From: Malurus cyaneus samueli | Lineage: Eukaryota; Chordata; Aves; Passeriformes; Maluridae | Assembly (NCBI GenBank): GCA_009741485.1 | Contig: CM019217.1 | Location: 45,935,814 to 45,999,813, forward strand | Length of the DNA stretch: 64,000 nt | Direction of reading: 5' to 3' | In this document: positions 24,680-36,719 of the stretch, piece by piece | How positions within the stretch are numbered: position 1 is the first letter of the stretch | Layout of the letters: each line of letters opens with the position of its first letter | Notes under the pieces: generated by a model | Told to the model about the DNA's origin: nothing | The model's input: the letters and a program-made list of their open reading frames with translations, nothing else | The model's database searches: none | Position numbers and translations under genes: made by a program

Positions 24680-27600
24680 TTGCTTCTGCATGAAAACAAG
24701 CATTCCTCCCCGAAACATCTAGTGTCCAAATGAGATCAGATTGTTCAGACTCCCATGAGGAGGGGCCAAGGATTTGCAATTGCAATGCATCAGGAGATAA
24801 CAGTAAGTTAATATAGAGCAATGGTAATGAACAATAAAGAGTGCTTTATATAGTTTTATAATCATCATACAGCACCATTATTCCCAAATGCACATATAAA
24901 TCTGCCAAAGGAGGCAGCTCTACAGCACAGACACTTTGGTATGTATTTAAAAAAATGGGATAAAAGTCATATCAATCCTTGGCAGAGCTAATTTAGCATT
25001 ACACACCATTTATCATAATACCAGTACCATTAAACTAGATGCCCACGGCACCATCAGCTGGCGGCAGTTTATTGTAGGCCAAAGACAGCTGGCACACCGT
25101 CCAGACAGGGGCTTTGTAGGCAAGAATAAAGTACTTCCGAAGTGAAATAGGGAATCCAAAAATTTCCCTCTATGCCATGGAGCCTGCTAAAGAAATCTAA
25201 TGGAGGTTCAGATGCCACAGAGGTTTTCAGTGTGGTCTGCATAAAATTCTCATAAATCCAGACAACTCTTAAGTAAAGTTGGGATGCAGCCACAGTGGCA
25301 AGAGGAGATGATGATGGAAAGGGACTGGTTCCCATCTAGTAAAGTACTTGTGATACAATCCACCACACATAGCAGGACTGTTGATCAAACATGCTTGAAT
25401 TCAGACCTGGAATGTTTTTCCCAGCCCAAGCTTTCAGAAATTATAACACCAGTGCTCACCATCAGAAAAATCCTAGACATGAGGGCTTGAGTTTCCCCAA
25501 TTAGGCTGCAGACAGGTGGCTGAAAATTTACTTACCTACTTCAGGAAAACTGGACTTTCAGCTAATCACAAGTTTACCCACAAAGATTTGACATATTTAG
25601 GCTTTTGCATACCCTAGTATTTTACATTTCTGTGTTTCATATAGGCTGCAATATCATCTATATGGAAAACACTGAATCAATTTTCCCTTGTGAACATCTG
25701 AATGTGAAGGTGTGCACAGCATAAACGATGTTACTGACACAAAGAACTGCATCAAACTTGCAAATGTTGCTGTGGATTTTACCCTTCCAAGTTAGACCCT
25801 TCCTGACTCTCAGTGCAATCACAACCATTAATCAACTTCTGCAAACTCCTAGCAGAACCCTCATTTCTGACTTTCCAGAGAGGTGCCTATTTATTTTTCA
25901 GGATTGTTTGCAAACATTGCTGTCTGCTGCTTAAACATACAAACTATGTCTGACTAAATATTTTCACTCCCTGGTTTGTGACCTAAGCCAAAAATTTGGG
26001 ACTGTTTTAAGCAATGCTTTAATAGTTGTATGTATTCAGTGAGCTGAGCAATCTTCAGAAGAGCAACAGAAATGCAGAACTGGAAGAAACCAAGTCCAAC
26101 TTTTAAAATGGAAAACAAAAAACAAAGTCCCTGCTAGTATTGCTGCAGGCAATCCAAAAGGCATGTCTGAGCTGCTTCTAATCATATCAGCCCTACTTCC
26201 CAGCAGGAGGTGAGGGAGGAAGCGTGACACTAAACTGACAAACATACCTTTTATTTCACATCAGCTAGACTACCATGCTGAGAGACGTGATTCAGGCTTT
26301 TCTTAGGAAAACTCACTCTGGCCTACTGGGAGAATCATTTTAGCAACCAATCAGTGTGATCCCAATTAGAGAAAAGTCAAAGCCTGCAAAAAGCCCCTCA
26401 ACAAGGGTTGGATCCTGCACCACAGCCTGCAAACACACTTTTCTCTACTGTTACTGTCCTTCCTGGCAGTGTATCCCATTCCAAAGCCACCTGCCTGTGT
26501 GTGCTGCCTCGCCAAGCAATGCGTCCTGTGCCACGGCACAGGTGGGAAGGATGTGACCCCAGTGTTGCGTGGAGCAAAAGGAGACTGTGGAGAAGGGTCA
26601 CAGACCTGTGCACACACGAGTCTGCTTACAGTAAGCGGTTATAAGCAGCTGTTAATATGTCAAAATAATTTTAATTTAAAACAGACAAATTTGCAGTGGC
26701 TCAGCAAGTGAGAGCATGCACAAGCCAAATGGCCCAAGTCCAGATTAAGAAAGACCACATGTTGCATGGAGATGTCTGAGCTACCATGGCACCCTGCAGC
26801 TGAAAAGGACACTTTCCAGTAAGAGCCACCTTGCTGCGACTTTTAATCACTGTGTACATTAACTACCTCACTTTTACAAGGCAAAAGGGCACTGCATAGA
26901 AACAGACTAAGTTGACCACTTGATCATTTAATTGCCCTTGTTTAATTATTACAGTTTGAATCACAGAGGTATTGATTTCTCAGAAAAACCTTCCAGACCT
27001 TTTACTGGGCTCTACCTCAAAGTGAACTAACAAGTGTTGGGGAATTAAGTCTGCAATATAAATAATTAAAAGCAATGTATCATCCATGCACTACATTAAA
27101 GAAGAATGTAGGTAAAACATGATTATAAGTCTTGGTAATATCAGAGAAGAAGACAAGATGTCAATCTTTGATTTCCATATGAGTAAATTTTAAGGGATTT
27201 CTTCAATAGTCCAAATGTCAGAACCTCAATTTTTGTTAAAAATAAAATTCTTTGGACTCTGGGAACGAAAAATATAAAAAGACGCCATGAAAATTCAAAC
27301 CCAAAAAAGAAGAAAAAAGAGAACAATTAAAACAAGACATCCAAAGACAGAGAAAATTATTCTGAAAAGCAAAGATTGCTATGCCAAAGCTATGAATTTT
27401 CAGTCCATTTCTGATTGCTTGAGATCAGTAGGGTGAGAACATAATTATAAAGGAAACCCAGTACCTTCCAAGTTCATCACTTGTTCAAGAAGCCAAAGTC
27501 CAAACAAATTCAGCAGAATGGATGAGAAGGGGCAAGATTTTGAGAACACAGTAGTGAAGTGGTAATAAACAATTTCTTTGTATTATTTTGTAAGGATTAT

Positions 27601-30600
27601 TAGTACTATTAAAAAAAACTTTATTTTGCCAAAGGATTCAGTGACAGAATTATTGCATGCCAACCTAAATTACAGCCTGTCAACAGAAGTAAAAGCCTTA
27701 AGACAGGAAAAGACATTGTTGCAACCTGTGGCAGAGGGAAGTAGCTAAGATGATTCAATACAAAAATGTAGGTTGTGCCCTGCATCCTTCTAGTCAAAAT
27801 CAATGGGCCTGAAGTGTACTGATCTGCCCAGAAAGAGCACAAATGGCAACCCTTATCATCACTGTAGTTTCCGATGAATGTTGCTGACACCATGGATGGG
27901 CAGGTCTCCAGTACACCTAGTCCAGCAGAGCTTTGCAGCCCTTGCAAAAGATACCACAGGAAGGGGATTGTGCAAGGCCATGGTACAGGCCCTAAACATT
28001 TTGCTCACAGAATTATAAAATTTTTGAAAAATACTAACTCTCAGCAGAGAGATAGTTTAAGGTGCCAGTTCTCTTTAGGGCAAAGCAATATTTGAAAATG
28101 TTAAATGAATGACACCTGAGAATTTAAAAATAGGGAAAAATATTTTTGAAAAGCAACAGTTTGGGGGTTTGAAGTTATTGGGTTTTTCTGTGCTTTCTCG
28201 TCTCCACATTTTGAGAAAAAACATCAGACTTTTTCTGCTGAATGTGACAACAGTATATATTGGATTATTTTTCCTACAACAGACCTCATTCTCTGGGTAA
28301 CTGTGTGACATTCCAGCTCTTCAGATCTGCAGACCCACAACTGAGGAGCAAGCAGTGGTATTTATGCAAGGTCATATACCCATTTAATGGGAATAGATTT
28401 TACGGTTCCCCAGGTTGCCACACATTCGTGGGGAAAATCACTTTCACCTTGATCTGAATTAACTCCCAGGTGACTTCAAGCAGCAACTATAAGACTCCTA
28501 AACATTTTGTGGGTTAGTGTTTTCCCACCTCTGTAAAACAGGTTCCTGCCAGTTTGGCAGGGTAGGAGGCTCAAATACAAGTGGAACAGGGAACTGTATC
28601 AATACCTTAGAGCAAATCAGTCCCTCCTACCTCTGTTACTACAAATATTGCTTTGCCCTGATAGCCAGACTAGTCCAAAATTTTAACTCATGTCACAGGG
28701 TAAATTAATCATCTTGAGTTTGGTGTTGCCTTCTCCATCTAAACACGGGACAACCACAGTGCTAAGAAGCTGTAATAGGCCTAACAATTAATCTCTATTT
28801 TTCTGTTCTGAGCTAGGTATGCAAGGCAAGCAGGTAGGCAGTGAAGAGATGATGGTGTCCATGATGGGACAGGATAGGACCTGTTGTCTAAGGAGAATCA
28901 TCAGGGAAAGAAGAAAGTAGGAGACCTGTTATGGAGTTAAGTCTTGGACAGACTTTAAAATTTCAGTGTTTACTTCTCTTACTTTATTTCCTGTTGAAAA
29001 TTATGCATTCAGAGCATTTGGAATAATTGTATCAACATACACATTCCTTATAAGTAGCAACTGCTGTTGCAAAGGTTAAAAAGTCAGGGGGACTTGTTAT
29101 TGTTGGCATTTAAAACGCTGTGTCTTTTAAAGGGATGTATAAAGATATTTGAGTAAGGAGTGAGTGCAAATATTTACAACATACATATCCACAAGCTGGC
29201 ACCTTTCAGCTCCCTTGCTTCAGGCAGCAAGATGTGAACAACGAAAGCAGACAGCTCTCCCACTTGTCTTCTAGTACTTTTTTCCAGGTGTCTAAGCATC
29301 TTCCATCATTACAGGTGGGATATGATTGCATCCGTGATAATTAGAATCAACTTGTTGTTATTATTATTATCAACTGCTATAATCAACACAAATCGGAAGC
29401 TTTCCTTCCTGGTGCTCCACGACAGCTTTGCTAAGGAAACATTCAACACACAACACCCACGCAGTAACCCAACAACAAATACAGTCTCTTAAGGCCCCTG
29501 GCACAATGTTTCACTGCTGACCTGCTCACAGACATGTAACAGGTACTCAGTGCCAAGGCCAAGAAGTACGTAAAACGTGGTTGTTTCAGGTCTCAGCACA
29601 TCCAACAGTTCAAAGTGATCCATATATAATGTATACATAGTCAATGTAAAAGGCTCAGAGATACACAAGGAGCTATGCTTTTGATTCCATCTTGGTGTTA
29701 ACAGAAAGGAAGCTTGTGGTATAAAGGAAATTACCAAGGAAATTACATACAGGAAGAATAAAAGTTGTTTGCAAAGATTTAGTTGTGTTTGGGGCATGAA
29801 GAATAAAGTGAAAAAGGTGGATTAGGAGAACCATGACAGATATATGTGTATACACAGATGTGAGGGGCTGGAGATGTTTATTCTTTATTTATTTGCAATG
29901 GTTGTCTTCAATAGAAATAAAAGGATGCAGTCCATCCCACAAAACTGGAATTGATTTTGCCAAAATTAGATGAAAATTACTAGAAAACATAAATAGGTAC
30001 TCATTTCAGACTACAAAATATCCAACAGATATAGACGATTCAAGATAAGACTCAAAAGACTGCAAATCATTGACAGAAAGGTGAAACAGTATAGATATGC
30101 ATTTTATCTATATTATACTATGTAATATTATATTCTATATCTATATATTTATGGAGCTGAAATGGAGCCAAATGAGAGCCAAACTACATATTCTATGTAG
30201 TAAATCACAAAAAGCTGGATCCTAAAAGATTCTTAACTTCTCTGTTTTTAGAAATTAAACAGCAAAGGTGACAAAAATCTTTGAAGCCTGCAACATTCCT
30301 CTTGCGCCCTTCTCCTTAAGCTCCTGAAAACCAAAAACATTATTGCATGGGACTTCAGCCACAACAATAATGAAATGACTAAGACTCTTCCCAGATAATA
30401 TCTCTCTTCTTCACTGAAAGCTATCTGTATCAAAAATAAAGACTCCCAGACAAAGCCATAGTGAAAGCCATTTAAATTTTTAAAATTTGATTTTTTGGCA
30501 CTCTACTGTCCCCACTGAAATTTTATTCATCCATCCATAATTTTAAGACTCGTCCACATAATGTGTCTTCCATTTGGACCCTGACAGACTGAGGGACACG

Positions 30601-31613
30601 CCTGAAAGCAGAGCATCAGTGCAGGTGGCCCTTTGTAGGTAGCGACGGCTGTGTCTTGACTGCTAATTTCAATTTTACAGCCTGCAACTGAATCCCAGAA
30701 CAGTCCTGTTTTCTTTTCTCTTTAGTAAGAAGGAAAACCACACATGCTACTGCTAGAAGCAAGCCAGGCAGTGCAGGGTGTGCAGCAGATACCTGGCAGT
30801 GAGGCGACTGAGCTATCATATGGGAGAAAACTTTTATGCTCTTTTGCAGTGAGTGAGGATTGTGCCAAGCCCTAATGTTCCATACAAAGGCAATGAAATC
30901 ACTCAACATATTTTACAGCTCAGGGAAAAATGTTGCTTCATTTTTCCTCAAATGAGGTGTTTAGCTCTGTTAGCTGGACATTATTAGATTTATTACCATG
31001 TCAAGTCCAAGAGAGCCACCAGTTTAACTCTCAATACAGACAAAATGCTGTTTGGAAGGATGGAGAGGAATGCACACATTTGAAGTAGGCAGAAATTTTT
31101 TAAATATGCATTAACAACTCAAATAGAGTGGAGCCAGTAAGGCACATTAGGAGAATGCAATTGTCTTGATAGTTCAGAGGGAGACACTAGATTAAAATAC
31201 ATCATTCCAGTTTAGAAACCTACATATAGTTTTGCGTAGGAAGGCTAATACACAGAGGAGAAAATAATTCTACAGGCTCCTGCTTCTTGCCTGAGAGCAA
31301 GCAAAAGTGTTTGGGGCGCAATGCAATTTGGACTTCCACATGGTGTTTTCAGGTTGCTTGGGCTCTGTATTTAATAGGATTTAAATCCCCAAGCACACTG
31401 CATTTCCTTAGCTGTGCTAGGACAGGTTATGTTCTAAATGCTTCAAGTTCAAAGTACAATATCTGTAACTCCTGCTGAGCAGCCTCTTATACCACCATTT
31501 CTATGAATTTCACTGTAATCATTCACAGAGTAATATTTAATACCAAAAGTATACCCTACTTACCTCCTCATCCATCTGAAGGTCAAGGAAAGAAGAAAAA
31601 GAGAGTTTACCAG
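24680..31613. other. Unique non-coding DNA, no gene supported
   Basis: Single-copy AT-rich sequence. The part at 24,830-25,075 has many TAAT/ATTA cores and could be a conserved element. The segment 26,390-26,640 is richer in G and C and is open in several frames at once, which argues against a specific coding frame. A short (TTA)n tract lies at 29,357-29,370 and an AT-alternating stretch near 30,095-30,155. No repeat family was recognised before the CR1 tail at 31,614. Confidence 0.55.
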
Positions 31614-31719
31614 AATCATAGAATCATTAGGGGTAAAAAATACCTCCAATATCATTGAGTTCAATCATTAACTCAGTACCACCATGGTGACCACTAAACC
31701 ACAGCCCTAAATTCCACAT

Positions 31720-31974
31720 CTACACGTCTTTTAAATACCTCCAGAGATGGTGATTCCCCTGCTGCCCTGGGCAACGTGTTCCACTGCCTGATGACCCTTT
31801 CCTTGAAAACATTTTTCCTAAATTCCTATCTAAACTTTGGTGTAACTTGAGGTCATTTCCTCTCATGTTGTCACTTGTTACCTGGGAGAAGATATCAACC
31901 CCTACCTGGCTGCATCCTCTTTTCAGGCAGTTATAGAGAGCAGTAAGGTCACTTCTTTTCTCCAGGCTAAACAA
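31720..31974 (-). pseudogene. CR1 ORF2 C-terminal fragment beyond the LTR
   Basis: This 84-codon minus-strand frame is the end of the CR1 ORF2 protein, cut off from the rest of the coding region by the LTR inserted at 31,999. It keeps the conserved order [19 protein letters not shown] and SDNMRGN before decaying into the 3' untranslated region. The downstream 3' untranslated region runs to the tail at 31,614. It is not an independent gene; the methionine at its start is incidental. Confidence 0.85.
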
Positions 31975-31993
31975 CCCCAGTTCCCCCCAGTTC

Positions 31994-31998
31994 CCCCA
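31994..31998. repeat. Target-site duplication CCCCA (left copy)
   Basis: Five bases CCCCA lie immediately before the LTR start at 31,999 and are repeated at 32,762-32,766 immediately after its end. Removing the LTR and one copy restores CR1 sequence on both sides, so this is a genuine insertion footprint. A 5-bp duplication fits ERVL-type integrases. Confidence 0.85.
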
Positions 31999-32139
31999 TG
32001 TCTCGGTTTTGAGACAATGTTTTCAGAGAAAAAACATTACAGGGAAACGTTTCCTCTGAAATGAAAATAAATTTGATAATTTTTTCCCCACCAACAAGAA
32101 ATAGATGCTGGGCAAAAAAAGTGAAGAGAAAAAAGGTAG

Positions 32140-32145
32140 TTTATT
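32140..32145 (-). terminator. LTR poly-A signal AATAAA
   Basis: TTTATT on the plus strand reads AATAAA on the minus strand, inside GTTAATAAACTACC. It is followed downstream by a pyrimidine stretch and a GTTGGTGGGG segment, the usual arrangement for a retroviral poly-A site. Confidence 0.65.
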
Positions 32146-32189
32146 AACAAAAACACAGTGCCCACAGGACACAGATAAAGAGTAACCGT

Positions 32190-32490
32190 TAGATATTCAA
32201 AAAAAACTCGCCACGCGGCGTAGACAAGATGGCGACTCCGCCCCCGGGAAAAGAAACAAAAGAAAAACCCACGTGGCCGTTCTTGTAACAGTGGCAAAAA
32301 GAAAACCCGAAGAAAACCCCCCGTACCACAGTCCTTTCTTCCCTGTGGACGGATCAGAGGGCTCGGTGTGTTTCTGCTGGCAGCCCGGTTCGCTTCCGGA
32401 ATCCCGGACAAGATGGAGCCGCGCGGCGGGATTGCTCCAGGAGCAGAATCGCAGGAGACGCAGAGGGGATGTCTGAGGAAAAGCCAGCGA
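32190..32490 (-). promoter_or_regulatory. CpG-rich promoter-like core of the nested LTR
   Basis: Within the LTR this segment holds about 25 CpG (hand count), against roughly one per 100 bp nearby. It includes CACGTG (32,270-32,275), CCGCCCCCGGG near 32,238 and two CAAGATGG motifs (32,225-32,232 and 32,409-32,416). In LTRs such a block ahead of the poly-A signal is expected to be the U3/R promoter. Preservation of CpG suggests either a recent insertion or little germline methylation. Activity is an inference. Confidence 0.5.
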
Positions 32491-32761
32491 AGCTAACAAA
32501 CTGAGCTAGCCAAATCTGCAACACCGTAACTCCGCTGCACGCAGCAAGCAAGGACTCCCACGGTGAGAAGCAGAGCCAGAGCTGAGCTCGAGAAGCCCGG
32601 ATCGCGTAGCAGCGCTGGCTGTTAAACTGTCCACGCTGCCTTCCCAGCAGCTCCTGCTCCTTCTTCCGGGTTACATTTAAAGATACAAACATCTTTTTGG
32701 GCATATATGCCAACGGAAAAGGAATACAGAACAAAATTGGCACAAAAATCAACCCAAGACA

Positions 32762-32766
32762 CCCCA
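32762..32766. repeat. Target-site duplication CCCCA (right copy)
   Basis: Exact copy of the five bases at 31,994-31,998, directly following the AGACA end of the LTR. CR1 sequence resumes with GCAAATCCTTGTGCTCAAAA. Confidence 0.85.
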
Positions 32767-32916
32767 GCAAATCCTTGTGCTCAAAACCCTTCACCAGGTC
32801 TGTTGCTCTTCTCTGAACACGCTCCAGCACCTCAATGTCCTTTTGTAAGTGATGTGCCCAGAACGGAACACAGGATTTGAGGTGTGGCCTCACCAGAGCC
32901 ATGTACAGGGGGACAA

Positions 32917-33369
32917 TCACTGTCCTGGTCCTGCTGGCCACAATGTTTTTGATACAAGGCAGGATGCCATTGGCCATGGATGCATTGCCACGTGGGCACA
33001 CTGCTGGCTCATGGTCAGATGGCAGTCCACCATCACCTCCCAGTCCTTTTCCACCAGGCAGCTTTCCAGCCACTCTTTCCTCAGCCTGTGGCAATGCCTG
33101 GGGGTATTGTGAGCCAAGTGCAGGATGCAGCCCTTTGCCTTGCTGAACCTCATGCAATTGGCCAGATCCCTCTGCAGAGCCTGCCTGCACTCCAGCAGAT
33201 CAGCACTCCCAGCAAACCTGGTGTCGTCTGCAAACTGACTGGGAGTGCACTCGATCCCCTTTTTCAGATCATTGACAAAGATTTTTAACAGAGCTGGCTC
33301 CAATATTGAGCCCTGGGGAACCCCACCCGTGATTATCTGCCAGCTGGATGTAATTCCATTCACCAACAC
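32917..33369 (-). pseudogene. CR1 ORF2 reverse-transcriptase fragment (broken)
   Basis: This 150-codon open frame covers part of the palm domain of the CR1 reverse transcriptase, which copies its own RNA at a nicked chromosomal target. Residues 16-21 (GVPQGS) and 46-49 (FADD, with both catalytic aspartates) are intact. The frame then stops at about 32,917. The continuation of the protein ([17 protein letters not shown]) is found in a different frame starting about 33,000, which shows a frameshift. The endonuclease domain and the 5' half of the polymerase are absent. It cannot make an active enzyme; residual expression is not expected. Confidence 0.88.
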
Positions 33370-33675
33370 TCCCTGGGCTCAGCCACCCAGACAGTTTTTC
33401 ACTCAGTAAACAGTGCACCTGACCAAGACATGAGCACCCAGTTTCTCCGGGAGAGTGCTGTGGAAAACAGTGTCAAAGACTTGAATGAAGTCGAGGCAGA
33501 CAACATTCATAGCTTTTCCCTCATCCACTAAAGGGGTCACCTTACAACAGAAGAAGATCAGGCTGGTCAAGCAGGATCTGCCATTCCTAAACCCAGGCTG
33601 GCTGGGCCTGATCCCCTAATGGTTCTGTACATGCTGTGTGATGGCACTCAAGATGATCTTCTCCATAATTCCAAT

Positions 33676-36451
33676 ATATAATGTAATATCTCTTGAGTAA
33701 AGTTAAGTGCCCCATAATATACTTTTAATATCCCATATAGCACGAGCAAGTGCTGTGTCAAGTCCCTGTATTGCCATAGTAACACTGGGATACAGTAAGG
33801 CACTAAGCTATATTAAAAATAATGAAACAACAAGCTGTAGCTGAAGATTGGAATGTGAAGGGGCTGATTTAATGCTTAAGGGCACAAAAAGAGAAGCTGC
33901 TGAACTGCTGGGCAAGGTGGAGCAAAGAAACCAAAAGAATCCAGCACTAAGCAGGCAGCACAAAGGACCGTCTCAATCCCACTCACCAGTGGATCTGCAA
34001 ACCATTTTCTGCCTTAAGAACTGAAAATCAGCAGCAAAAGTCTCCAGTGCTTTACAGCCCAGTGATACAAAACCCACAGCAACTCTTGTGCTAATGTAGA
34101 GCGTCAATGTGTTCTGTGCTTACTGAGCTAATATTTATTTGTGCATAAACAGATGCCAGGTCTGAAATGCTCATGGTGTGGCATTTAATTCAAGAAGAAA
34201 GGGGAATGACCCTGCTTTTATAAACGGCGGTAAAATCACGCTGTTGCATGACTCAGGTGCTTTGCATCCCTTGAAGTGTTTTGCAACAGGCTCAGAGAGC
34301 AGATGCTGGGCTGCTAACCAACCCGAAAAGCAAACAGTGCTGAGCATGGGGAGGAGGCAAGCAGGACTAATGAAACCCTACAAATGTGCTTGATGGTTTC
34401 CACAACCAGGGCATCCTTCTGAATGACAGATAATTCATCTTTTCCTATTGCCTAAAGATCAGTCTCTTGGTTGTGTTTAGCAAAACCTATATAAACCAGA
34501 GTATTTTCCAACAGGAAACCAGATGTGGTGGGGCCTGCCTCAGCCTGTGACAGAGACACAGGGGTTAATTATGATTGATGGCATATCACTCTTCATAAAG
34601 CACCCACTTGCCACATCAGGTGTTTTTACTGTCATTTATGGAGGGATGCTGGAGAGAGCAGCAAGCAATGTCTGGGGTCAAGGAGAAAGGGACAGCAGTA
34701 TGAAATAGCCAATTAAGTTTCCCCTGCTTTCCAGGAGGAGGAAATAGAAATACACATTAAACAAAAGCCACAGAGTGATCTTTTTTGTTGCGTTTTCATG
34801 CTGTTGTCCCACAGCACTGCTCATATTGAGGAAAACCAAGATAAAGAGCTGGCTGCCAGCTTAAGCTGTGGCTCAACATGGATGAAGTTGGGAGGCAGAC
34901 ACAGAACCGTGTGCCTGCTGCGGGCTACTGAGGGACACATGACCACAACCACTGCTGCAAAACCAGCAGCATTGTAGACATGAGTTTGCCACACAATTAA
35001 CATTGCTTCTCTAGGGGCTACGTGCTATTGAGCATCTGCTTCCTAATACATCTTTGTAAGGAAAGATCCTGGGAAGTTCAAGAATATGGGAATTAGTGTG
35101 AAATCACACTTGGGCCCTTGGGATTTTTGTCACTTCCAGCCAGTAATGGATATATGTGACATGTGCAAACACACACAGAGAAACACTGATACCCTGTGTT
35201 CAAGTGCTGGCCAGTTTAAGGTGGAAGAAAGGCCTGGATTTAGTATTTCAAAAAACAAAGAAAATGACACACAAGCCTTTCATGCTTAAAATATGCTCAC
35301 TGCCACATGATGTGCCATCTCTGTCTTCTTTTGCACTCTAATCCCTTCTAAAGCAACTTTTGTACAAGACGCATCTAACACACTGACATGAGCTGGTGCT
35401 GCAGTGCTGAAATCTGTTAAAAATACAAGCAAGAAGTGAGCTGGAGAGCCAGGAAGGAAAAACGAGGTGCTCTTCTCTGTTTTAAGTATTCACGGTTGTG
35501 TAGCATGAATTGGGTATGGCTTTGCATATTTCAGCCATAGTCATTGTCTTCTCTGAGTTACAAATATGGATCAATGTTAAATGAACTATTGTCCTGCACT
35601 TTATCTATTTTATGAGTTAGACCAACTTATTGTATTTTAATGAAAAATCAAGATAATAAAGCTCATATATTAATAAAGGCAATAGGGATCTGCAGAGCCT
35701 GGTATTGAACGAGCTGGGTAATTTCATATGTGGGGTTATTTATCCTCCTGTTCAAGTAATCTTTTTTTTTTTTGGTTTCTCCTATTTAAACCAATTAGAG
35801 CCATTTCAGGGAAGGAACAAGGTAAAAAGGAGGAGTCCTAAATTTTTTTATCTGGGGCTCTCAACTCAGTGCCAGGACAGAAGCAGCTATCAGACAATCC
35901 AGAAAACTTTTGCACACAATTTTGAAGTTTTTGGCTGCCATCAAGGATAAACAGAGCACAGCTGAAGAACACCTTTCACTATCTCCTACATGTCCTCAAC
36001 TTGAATTAACCAGCCCACTGTGGCAAATTCCATGTCCAGCAGTTCGTGTGTGCAGAGCTGCAGAGAAGGCTGATTTGGGAGTGTCAGATTTGAATGGCTC
36101 ATGTATTTGCACATGCACAGATTCCTCAGAGGAGGTAGATTCTCAGAGTGTTCACCCAGATGAGAGGGGGCTCTGGGGTATGCTTCATGCCTCTGGTGCA
36201 GTGAGACAGGGTGGTGATGGAAGGGTCCAGAGAGAGCAGAGAGGCAGGGGGGATTCCAAAAAGTGTCCTCCTGTCTTTGCAGCCAGACCCATGCAGTGCA
36301 ACACACGAAAAAGTGTGCAGGTGGAGATGCAGCTGGCATCTCCTCATCTGCCCTGAGAGAGCACAAGCATCATCATTTGGATATTGAATCAGAAATTCAG
36401 GTGTTGGCTTGGCCTCCTGAAACTCAACACATAAAGAATTAAACTCATGTC
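33676..36451. other. Unique non-coding DNA, no gene supported
   Basis: Single-copy sequence following the truncated 5' end of the CR1. It includes a run of 12 T at 35,762-35,773. The plus-strand 148-codon frame at 35,910-36,356 and the opposing 126-codon frame overlap almost completely and neither shows a known domain; they probably reflect locally few stop triplets. No repeat family was recognised. Confidence 0.55.
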
Positions 36452-36560
36452 AGAATCTCAGAATCATAGTATCACTGAGGTTGGAAAAGGCCTTTAAGAT
36501 TTATAGAGTCCGATTGCTACCAAGCAAGTTCAGCCAAGTCCAAACAATACCTGTCTCAAA
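36452..36560 (-). mobile_element. Old CR1 3' end relic, minus strand
   Basis: The plus strand reads AGAATCTCAGAATCATAG and then TCACTGAGGTTGGAAAAGG-CCTTTAAGAT, the inverted 3' end typical of avian CR1. Similarity fades after about 36,520 (GAGTCCGATTGCTACC still fits), so the right boundary is approximate. The tail is more decayed than in the copy at 31,614, suggesting greater age. Confidence 0.8.
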
Positions 36561-36668
36561 GTGTGGCTTGTCCACAGGCTTCTGCAACTATCCTAAGCTT
36601 GCAGCCCTGACATTTCCTGACAGAGAAACAATCAGTTTTGAAACAAGGGATCATTTGTTGGAGATCAT

Positions 36669-36684
36669 GTGTGTGTGTGTGTGT
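36669..36684. repeat. (GT)8 microsatellite
   Basis: Eight uninterrupted GT units, ending at TCTG. Short, but potentially length-variable between individuals. Confidence 0.9.
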
Positions 36685-36719
36685 CTGTAAAAATGAACAA
36701 CTTCCACGTTAGTTGCAGA

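Larger units (their letters stand above)
31999..32761 (-). mobile_element. Solo LTR (ERVL-like), 763 bp, minus strand, nested in CR1
   Basis: The element is bounded by perfect short inverted ends TGTCT (31,999) and AGACA (32,757-32,761) and by matching CCCCA duplications. Orientation is minus: read that way, an AATAAA poly-A signal (complement of 32,140-32,145) is followed by a G/T-rich segment (CTTGTTGGTGGGG), as in an R/U5 boundary. The middle (about 32,190-32,490) is strikingly CpG-rich, about 25 CpG by hand count, unlike the flanks. It contains an E-box CACGTG at 32,270-32,275, a GC-box-like run near 32,238, and CAAGATGG at 32,225 and 32,409, which match YY1-type sites. No gag, pol or env remains, so this is a solo LTR. 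The intact ends and duplications suggest a fairly young insertion. Open frames inside it are non-coding. Confidence 0.88.
31614..33675 (-). mobile_element. CR1 LINE, 5'-truncated, minus strand, split by an LTR
   Basis: Avian CR1 retrotransposon. On the plus strand the element begins with its inverted 3' tail (AATCATAGAATCATTAGGGG at 31,614) and ends inside ORF2 near 33,675, so about 1.3 kb remains of a usual 4-4.5 kb once the inserted LTR is removed. The 5' end is missing, as is normal for CR1. Minus-strand translation gives reverse-transcriptase motifs: GGVPQGS followed by the catalytic FADD box near 33,234-33,223, then the C-terminal segment with [18 protein letters not shown] in another frame, and the last part ([24 protein letters not shown]) beyond the LTR at 31,974 and below. 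At least one frameshift near 33,000 breaks ORF2, so the copy is dead. The LTR occupies 31,999-32,761. Confidence 0.93.

Noticed and set aside
26366..26711. Four overlapping frames, one with a CxxCxGTG-like motif (CVLCHGTGG) recalling DnaJ zinc repeats
   Set aside because: Only one motif copy instead of the four repeats of DnaJ, frames open on both strands at once, and no flanking exon structure.
35910..36366. Opposing 148- and 126-codon frames
   Set aside because: Complementary frames over the same bases with no recognised domain or splice context; probably locally few stop triplets.
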